Assembly: GCA_017643395.1 (NCBI GenBank)
Contig: JAEPNP010000003.1
Location: forward strand, 318,769 to 382,768
Length of the DNA stretch: 64,000 nucleotides
Source of the DNA: Rhodothermales bacterium
Lineage (GTDB): Bacteria > Bacteroidota > Rhodothermia > Rhodothermales > UBA10348
Reading direction: 5' to 3'
A model generated the notes under the pieces. It searched no databases, was not told the DNA's origin, and saw only the letters and a program-made list of their open reading frames with translations. The position numbers were made by a program, and so were the translations under genes. How positions within the stretch are numbered: position 1 is the stretch's first letter; each line of letters opens with the position of its first letter. Below are positions 58,563 through 64,000 of this stretch, piece by piece.

Positions 58563-59764
58563 TGCCCGTGGCGTCCTTTAACGATCGTGTTTCGGCCATG
58601 CAGCCGTCGGCCACGCTGGCCATGACGGCGCGTGCCAACCAGAAGAAATCCCAGGGGCACCCGGTGATCGGCCTCAGTGCCGGAGAGCCGGACTTTGACA
58701 CCCCGGCGTTCATAGCCGAGGCTGCCGAACGGGCGATTCGGGAGGGGTTCACCCACTACACCAACAACAAGGGGTTGCCTGCCCTGCGCGAAGCCATCCG
58801 TGACAAGCTCGCGCAGCAGAACGGCATTCACGTGGGTGCAGACGATATCGTCTGTTCGAACGGGGCCAAGCAGTCCGTTGCCATGGCGATCAGCGTGCTC
58901 TGCGGGCCCGGCGATGAGGTACTGATCCCCGCCCCGTACTGGGTCAGCTACCCGGAAATGGCCCGGTTTGCCGGCGCGACTCCGGTCTCGGTTTCGACCA
59001 CGGTCGACTCCGGGTACCGGCTCACCGCGGAGCAGCTCGAGGAGGCGATCACGCCCCGGACCAAGCTGCTGATCCTGTGTTCGCCCTCGAACCCGACAGG
59101 GGGCACCTACACGCCCGAGCAGATGGACGCGCTGGCAGCGGTTCTGCGCCGCCACCCGCAGGTATGGGTGCTCTCGGACGAGATCTACGAGCATATCCGC
59201 TACGAGGTGCCTCACGTGTCCATCGGGTCACTGGAAGGCATGGCCGATCGCACGGTGACGGTAAACGGATTCTCGAAGGCGTACGCCATGACCGGCTGGC
59301 GGCTGGGCTATCTGGCAGCGATCCCGGAGGTTGCAGCGGCGGTCAGCAAACTGCAGTCGCAGCTCACATCTGCACCCAGCAGTATTTCCCAAAAGGCAGG
59401 GCTGGCGGCCCTCGAGATGCCGCACTCGGTGGTGCAGGAGATGGTGGCGGCGTTCCAGGCCCGCCGCGACTATGTGCTCGCGCGGCTGGCTGCCCTGGAC
59501 GGAGTGCAATGCCCACGGCCGGACGGCGCCTTCTACGTGTTTCCGAGTGTCAAGGCCTGCTACGGTCGCAAGGCGGGTGACGGCACGGTCGTCGATTCTG
59601 CCGAAACGCTCTGCTTCCATCTCCTGGATGCCCACAATCTGGCGTTGGTGCCCGGTCACGCCTTCGGAGACCCGGACGGATTGCGCATTTCGTATGCCGC
59701 TTCTATGGCCAATCTGGAGGAAGCCATGGATCGCTTCGAGACCGCGCTGGGGGCGCTGCACTAG
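58562..59764 (+). CDS. Aspartate/aromatic aminotransferase-type PLP enzyme (class I)
   Basis: A 400-residue protein from the ATG overlapping the coaD stop. Fold-type I signatures: I-G-L-S-A-G-E-P-D-F-D-T-P, G-F-T-H-Y-T-N-N-K-G-L-P-A-L-R-E-A-I, C-S-P-S-N-P-T-G-G, L-S-D-E-I-Y-E, the PLP lysine in V-N-G-F-S-K-A-Y-A-M-T-G-W-R-L-G-Y, and R-I-S-Y-A near the C-terminus for the substrate carboxylate. It most resembles the aspartate aminotransferases of the AspC/AspB subgroup I-gamma. The exact amino-acid range cannot be told. Confidence 0.93.
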   Translation: MPVASFNDRVSAMQPSATLAMTARANQKKSQGHPVIGLSAGEPDFDTPAFIAEAAERAIREGFTHYTNNKGLPALREAIRDKLAQQNGIHVGADDIVCSNGAKQSVAMAISVLCGPGDEVLIPAPYWVSYPEMARFAGATPVSVSTTVDSGYRLTAEQLEEAITPRTKLLILCSPSNPTGGTYTPEQMDALAAVLRRHPQVWVLSDEIYEHIRYEVPHVSIGSLEGMADRTVTVNGFSKAYAMTGWRLGYLAAIPEVAAAVSKLQSQLTSAPSSISQKAGLAALEMPHSVVQEMVAAFQARRDYVLARLAALDGVQCPRPDGAFYVFPSVKACYGRKAGDGTVVDSAETLCFHLLDAHNLALVPGHAFGDPDGLRISYAASMANLEEAMDRFETALGALH

Positions 59765-61012
59765 GTGGATCGAGGGGCTCCCGAAAGCGGGGCGGACGTA
59801 CCGGGGCAGTCCAGCGGGGGATGGCCGGTCCCGCCATCGCCCGAATACCGTGATCGATACGGACTGCACATCGTGCTCTTTCTGGCGACCCTTGCGTCCA
59901 CGGTGTGGGCTGGCGGCTATATGGTGGGACGGTTCGACCACTATGCCGAAATGGATCGATGGATCACGTTGTGGGGCAGCAACAGGATCAACATCGACTT
60001 CCTGCTGGACGGACTGAGGTTTGGGGGCTCGCTGCTTCTGTTCCTGACGGTGCACGAATTCGGGCACTACCTGGCGGCGCGCGTACATCGGGTGCGCACA
60101 TCGCTGCCGTACTACATCCCGTTTCCGTTCAACGGCATCGGAACGTTCGGTGCCGTGATCCGCATTCGGGATCAGGTGCCCAGCCTGCGCAAATTGTTTG
60201 ACATCGGGGCTGCGGGACCGCTGGCGGGTTTTGTGGTCGCGCTGCTGGTGCTGGTGTATGGGCTGGCCACCCTCCCGGAACCCGACTATGTGCTGGGCCT
60301 GGAAGGGCATGAGAGCCTGAAGGCGCACGTGGAGGAGACCGGCCGGCTTCCGCACGGCATCCCCGAGACGCCGGACGACGGCACGATGCTGCTGGTCGTC
60401 GGGCAAACCCCGCTGTACTGGGTCATGACGCGTTTTGTGGAGAACGTGCCGCCGATGCATGAGATGTACCACTACCCATTTCTCTTCGCCGGCTGGCTCG
60501 GGTTGTTTTTCACGGCCCTGAACCTGTTGCCTGTCGGCCAATTGGATGGGGGCCACATTCTGTATGCGCTCGCCGGCCCGAAATGGCATGGCAGGCTTGC
60601 CCGGGGGTTCGTGCTGCTCCTGCTGGCCAGTGGCGCGCTGGGCTACGTGGATGCGATGGCCGATATCCGCGCGCAGTCCATGCTGAAGGAGGTCGGCACC
60701 TGGCTGGGGCTGGCACTCATTCTGTTTGTTTACCTGGCCCGCATGTTCGGCAGCGACGTGCGGAGGGTGGCGCCGTGGCTCTTGGCCATGGTTCTCTTCT
60801 CGGCGGTGGGTGCGGCGGTTGGGGAATCGATGCTTCGGTTCGGATACACGGGCTGGCTGGTTTGGTGTGCCTTGATCGTATTTCTCATCCGCGTGGATCA
60901 TCCGCCTGTGCTGGTTCACGAACCCCTGACACGCGCACGCCGATGGGCCGCATGGCTCTCCGTCGTGATCTTCCTGCTCTGCTTCTCACTCAAGCCGCTG
61001 TACATCCTGTAG
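59765..61012 (+). CDS. M50 site-2-type membrane metalloprotease
   Basis: It has a GTG start immediately after the previous stop (59762-59764). The 415-residue product has about seven membrane segments and the zinc motif T-V-H-E-F-G-H-Y (HEFGH at 97-101), I-P-F-P-F-N-G-I-G-T-F-G-A, F-D-I-G-A-A-G-P-L-A-G-F and the third ligand in P-V-G-Q-L-D-G-G-H-I-L-Y. No PDZ domain is evident. It probably cleaves a membrane-bound anti-sigma factor or similar protein within the bilayer. Confidence 0.93.
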   Translation: MDRGAPESGADVPGQSSGGWPVPPSPEYRDRYGLHIVLFLATLASTVWAGGYMVGRFDHYAEMDRWITLWGSNRINIDFLLDGLRFGGSLLLFLTVHEFGHYLAARVHRVRTSLPYYIPFPFNGIGTFGAVIRIRDQVPSLRKLFDIGAAGPLAGFVVALLVLVYGLATLPEPDYVLGLEGHESLKAHVEETGRLPHGIPETPDDGTMLLVVGQTPLYWVMTRFVENVPPMHEMYHYPFLFAGWLGLFFTALNLLPVGQLDGGHILYALAGPKWHGRLARGFVLLLLASGALGYVDAMADIRAQSMLKEVGTWLGLALILFVYLARMFGSDVRRVAPWLLAMVLFSAVGAAVGESMLRFGYTGWLVWCALIVFLIRVDHPPVLVHEPLTRARRWAAWLSVVIFLLCFSLKPLYIL

Positions 61013-61165
61013 GCGCCGGCGTGCGGGCCGTTCACCAGATTTGCGTGTAGCCCGTGAAACCCCACGGCCTTCTCCGCCTATATGCCGCGCACGAGCCCTG
61101 CCCGTCATCACGAATCCACGGCCTGCCCCCGACTTTCGATACCGCACTGCATTCAATCGGACCGA

Positions 61166-61975
61166 ATGACCGGTAAACGAAAGCTCCTGCTGCCCCTGCT
61201 GCTGCTCGCGGCGGGTTGCGATACGGCCCCCGGCCTTGACGATCCGGGTGCCCTGCCCCCGGAGATCACCGACCTCACGTTCTCGCCGACGGTCGTCCAG
61301 ATTGACACGCTGCCGTCATCGGCCCGTCAGGGGGACGATGTGGTGGTCACCCTCGATATCGCCGCAGTCGTCACCGATCCGGACGACGACATTGCCGAGG
61401 TTGGCTTCGTGCTGCGTTTCCCGGTTGGCTCAGACGAACCCGTAGCTGCAGGACTACTGACCGGCGCTGCAGGAAATACATGGACTGCCCAGCCGGAAGT
61501 GCGTCTTCCTGTGGCATTGACGGGCGACTATGTGTTGGTCCTGTACGCCTCTGATTCGCGCGGCGTGCTCAGCAATGAAGCGCGAGGCACGCTTCAGCTG
61601 GCAGGGGGACTTGAGCCACCGGTGATTACCGAAATTGATATGCCGGACCGTGTGCAGCGGCCCGCAGCCGGGGGAGCTCCCGTACCGATTCCGCTGGTCG
61701 CCGTGGTTGAGGACCCGGACGGCCTGGCCAACATCGCCCGCGTGGAAGTGCGGTTTGACGGCGGCTCGCCGTTGCTGCTTTGCGACGACGGTGGGCAGGG
61801 TGCGTGCAATCCTGGATTCGGAAGTGGAGATGCCACAGCGGGAGACGGACGCTTTACGCTCACCATTCAGATCAACGAGAACAACTCGCCCGGGGAGCGC
61901 ACGCTGACCTTTGTCGCGACGGACCGCTCCGGTTTGATGAGTGAACCAGTAACCCGGGTACTGACCATTGAATAG
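61166..61975 (+). CDS. Exported Ig-like lipoprotein
   Basis: ATG 61166 is chosen since it starts a lipobox (L-L-L-L-A-A-G-C, Cys at 18); the frame is open upstream. The 269-residue product has two or three Ig-like domains with T-D-P-D-D-D-I-A-E-V-G-F-V and V-E-D-P-D-G-L-A-N-I-A-R-V-E-V, repeated D-P-D-D/G motifs that often bind calcium, and R-T-L-T-F-V-A-T-D-R-S-G at the end. It overlaps the TTG start of the next gene by eight bases, so they form one unit with the secreted propeller protein. Confidence 0.7.
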   Translation: MTGKRKLLLPLLLLAAGCDTAPGLDDPGALPPEITDLTFSPTVVQIDTLPSSARQGDDVVVTLDIAAVVTDPDDDIAEVGFVLRFPVGSDEPVAAGLLTGAAGNTWTAQPEVRLPVALTGDYVLVLYASDSRGVLSNEARGTLQLAGGLEPPVITEIDMPDRVQRPAAGGAPVPIPLVAVVEDPDGLANIARVEVRFDGGSPLLLCDDGGQGACNPGFGSGDATAGDGRFTLTIQINENNSPGERTLTFVATDRSGLMSEPVTRVLTIE

Positions 61976-63494
61976 GCTGCTGACACTTCTGGCGTGTGCG
62001 GGTCTGGTGGCCGGTGCGCACGCGCAGGATGCGGGACTTGTGGAAAGTGAGTTCGGCATTCTGGCCAACTCGGTGGCCAACCTGCATGCCGAAGGCGACT
62101 CGTTGTGGATCGGGCCGTTTCTCAATCTGACCACCGACGGTGGGGGGCGCTGGCTGCGTGCCGAGGCGGATTCGGTAGGCCGCGGAGCCAATCGCGTGTT
62201 CAGCCTGGATGTAGAAGGCGATGTGCTCTGGGTCGGCCTCGGCCGGAGCGATCGCTCGAGTGGCGAGTCTGTGCAGACGGCGGCGGGTTTCCTGGTCTCG
62301 ACCGACGGTGGGCGCTCGTTTGAATATCGCTTCCCGCAGCTGGATGACCCTGAAGACGAGACCATCGAGTACGGCGTCAACACGCTGAGTGCGCTGCCGG
62401 TGATCGTGCCACAGCAGAGCCCGCCGTTCGACATCGACTACCATCCCGCCACCGGCGACGTCTGGGTGGCGGGCTGGGCCAGTGGCATTCGCCGGTCCAG
62501 CGACGGTGGCCTGAACTGGGATCGCGTGGTGCTGCCTCCGGATGATTTCGACTACGTGCACCCCGACTCCAGCTACTCCTTCCGCGTAGAACCCCAGCGA
62601 GGGGGTACCGGGGAACTGAACCACATGGGTTTCGCGGTTCTGGTGGACGAGAGCGGCTTTGTGTGGGCCGGCACGCCGGCAGGGTTGAACCGCTCCGTGG
62701 ACGGCGGCCTGTCGTGGCAGCGATTCTCCCACGACGGCACACCGGATTCGATGCCCGCCAACTGGGTGATTTCCATTGAGGAGCAGCCGCTGCCCGGCCG
62801 GAATCCCGTGTGGGTGGCCACCTGGAACTCGGGTGGCGGCGGCACCGCGCAGTTTGGCGCGGCCGTCACGCGCGACGGCGGCGAGACCTTCGAACCCACC
62901 CTGCAGGGAGAGAAGGTCTACGACTTCGCATTTCGCGGCGAGGTGGTGTATGCAGCGACGGACGCCGGGCTGTACACTTCCGACGACTTCGGAAAGACCT
63001 GGATCAACCAGCGCAGCTTCCGGGATGCGGCCCGGCCAGAACGATTTATCCGGCCGGGATCGTCGGTGTTCTCGGTGGCCACCACCTCAGATGCCCTCTG
63101 GGTAGGCACGGGCGATGGGCTTCTCAGGAGTCGCAACGGTGGCCAGACATGGAGCGTGATCCGTGCGGACATCCCGACCAACCCGGCCTCACCCACGGAT
63201 GAGGTCCCGGCGGTGGACGCCTACGCGTACCCAAATCCGTTCTCTCCGGCCATCGACCGATTCATCCGGTTCAAGTACGATCTGCCGTCCACCGGCACCG
63301 TGCGCATCCGGGTGATGGACTACGGCATGGGTCTGGTCCGGGAGTGGACCGACGATCGTGTCGCCGGTCCAGGCGAGTCGGTCTGGGATGGTCGCGACGC
63401 ACGCGGAATCCGGTTGGCTAACGGGCCCTATTTCTATACGATTACCGGCAGCGGGGGCTTCAGCGCCTCCGGAAAAATCCTGGTGGTCGAATGA
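61968..63494 (+). CDS. Secreted beta-propeller protein with FlgD-like C-terminal domain
   Basis: It starts at TTG 61968, inside the end of the preceding gene. The 508-residue product: signal peptide (M-N-R-L-L-T-L-L-A-C ... H-A-Q), then BNR/two-component-type propeller blades (S-L-W-I-G-P-F-L-N-L-T-T-D-G-G-G-R-W, L-W-V-G-x-x, S-x-D-G-G-L-S/N-W), and from about 420 a FlgD-like Ig domain with Y-P-N-P-F-S-P, F-K-Y-D-L-P-S-T-G-T-V-R-I-R-V and N-G-P-Y-F-Y-T-I, the usual terminal secretion domain in this phylum. Overlaps the next gene by ATGA. Confidence 0.8.
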   Translation: MNRLLTLLACAGLVAGAHAQDAGLVESEFGILANSVANLHAEGDSLWIGPFLNLTTDGGGRWLRAEADSVGRGANRVFSLDVEGDVLWVGLGRSDRSSGESVQTAAGFLVSTDGGRSFEYRFPQLDDPEDETIEYGVNTLSALPVIVPQQSPPFDIDYHPATGDVWVAGWASGIRRSSDGGLNWDRVVLPPDDFDYVHPDSSYSFRVEPQRGGTGELNHMGFAVLVDESGFVWAGTPAGLNRSVDGGLSWQRFSHDGTPDSMPANWVISIEEQPLPGRNPVWVATWNSGGGGTAQFGAAVTRDGGETFEPTLQGEKVYDFAFRGEVVYAATDAGLYTSDDFGKTWINQRSFRDAARPERFIRPGSSVFSVATTSDALWVGTGDGLLRSRNGGQTWSVIRADIPTNPASPTDEVPAVDAYAYPNPFSPAIDRFIRFKYDLPSTGTVRIRVMDYGMGLVREWTDDRVAGPGESVWDGRDARGIRLANGPYFYTITGSGGFSASGKILVVE

Positions 63495-64000
63495 GGGGTG
63501 CGATTCTTCTTCTGCTGGCCTTCCTGGCCGCGGCGCCGGTTCAGGCTCAGTCTGTTGCCGGATACAGTCGCATGGGCTTTGGCGCGCGCGGGGTCGGCAT
63601 GGGCAATGCCCTCGCAGCCGACTCGACGGCATCGCCCTTCTACAATCCGGCGCTGGCACCCTTCGCCGAGCAGCAGAGCCTGACGGCCTCGGTTGGCATG
63701 CTCAGCATGGATCGCGACCTGCAGTTTGTGCAGCTGGCCTCGCCGCTTCAGCGAGCCGGCATCGCGATCGGTCTGACGCACGCCGTGGTGAGTGGCATTG
63801 ACGGACGCAACAACGACGGCTACCACACCACCACGTACGAAACCAGCGATTTTGCGGGTTTTCTGGCGTTTGGACTGCGTTTCTCCAGCCGGGTCACTGC
63901 CGGGATCGGTCTGCAGCTGTTCCGGTCAGATCTGATCGATGGACTGGGTGCGGTAAACACGGTAGGTCTGGATTTCGGCGTCACCGCGAGGGTCACGGAT
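63491..64000 (+). CDS. PorV/PorQ-type outer-membrane protein, cut by the window edge
   Basis: The ATG at 63491 overlaps the previous TGA. 170 residues are visible: a signal peptide (R-G-A-I-L-L-L-L-A-F ... Q-A-Q), then S-V-A-G-Y-S-R-M-G-F-G-A-R-G-V-G-M-G-N-A-L, S-T-A-S-P-F-Y-N-P-A-L-A, and long amphipathic strands. The F-G-x-R-x-x-x-M-G-x-A and Y-N-P-A motifs are typical of the PorV/PorQ and related barrels that serve the type IX secretion system. The C-terminus is missing. Confidence 0.8.
   Translation, partial: MRGAILLLLAFLAAAPVQAQSVAGYSRMGFGARGVGMGNALAADSTASPFYNPALAPFAEQQSLTASVGMLSMDRDLQFVQLASPLQRAGIAIGLTHAVVSGIDGRNNDGYHTTTYETSDFAGFLAFGLRFSSRVTAGIGLQLFRSDLIDGLGAVNTVGLDFGVTARVTD

Noticed and set aside
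59228-60919. 563-codon minus-strand frame
   Set aside because: Antisense to the aminotransferase and the M50 protease, both certain.
1-64000. CRISPR array anywhere in the window
   Set aside because: No series of short identical repeats separated by unique spacers of equal length, and no cas genes.

Overview
The window looks like chromosome of a high-G+C member of the Bacteroidota/Rhodothermota group (Rhodothermales-like; inferred from gene content, not from a marker tree). The supporting content is a hybrid two-component regulator with an AraC output, a carboxypeptidase-regulatory TonB-dependent receptor, FadL- and PorV-type outer-membrane proteins, FlgD-like or T9SS-type C-terminal domains, LVIVD (choice-of-anchor B) and choice-of-anchor V proteins, a DUF2723 membrane protein, bacillithiol synthesis (BshA), short archaeal-type ProRS and TlpA-like thioredoxins. 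Most chromosomal genes lack a clear Shine-Dalgarno sequence.

Layout. 1-8.1 kb: the tail of a metalloprotease, two tandem small STAS/SpoIIAA-like paralogs, a TlpA-like lipid- or envelope-side oxidoreductase and a giant hybrid sensor/regulator. 8.2-21.4 kb: an accessory region, visibly less G+C-rich in parts and full of mobile-element debris. It holds an IS3 element with 26-bp inverted repeats and two frame lesions, an rve-type element with an in-frame stop, fragments of IS110 and IS3 elements, a gene cluster ending in a broken DUF2235 hydrolase, a kinase fragment, and a compact unidentified cassette at 17.2-21.1 kb. The region stops at the 3' end of a tRNA-Val(GAC) gene at 21406-21479.

The cassette is the most interesting part: a fold-type II PLP enzyme transcribed leftward, and rightward a GTP cyclohydrolase II-like protein, a guanylate-kinase-like protein overlapping it by four bases and a small zinc-ribbon protein. 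The two arms are separated by 800 bases that contain a perfect 80-bp tandem duplication, hairpins and spaced 13-bp repeats. It reads as a guanine-nucleotide-derived small-molecule pathway whose product I cannot name.

21.7-64 kb is ordinary chromosome: nitroreductase, P1 peptidase, an FGE-like lipoprotein, a TonB receptor, proS with a PAP2-like gene, outer-membrane proteins, a Ser/Arg-repeat lipoprotein, an LVIVD protein, tsaD-chorismate mutase-mltG, a LytR_C protein with rsfS, DUF2723, rsmI-lptF-like, an MBL hydrolase, bshA coupled to a kinase-fold gene, a SleB-like hydrolase, pdxB, era-pdxJ, a PilM-like protein with rsmD-coaD-aspartate aminotransferase-M50 protease, and secreted proteins ending in a PorV-like gene cut by the right edge. 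Operons are tight (ATGA or TGATG overlaps). Two convergent pairs share the same CTAG as both stop codons.

All calls come from reading the sequence. No database search, alignment program or folding program was run.
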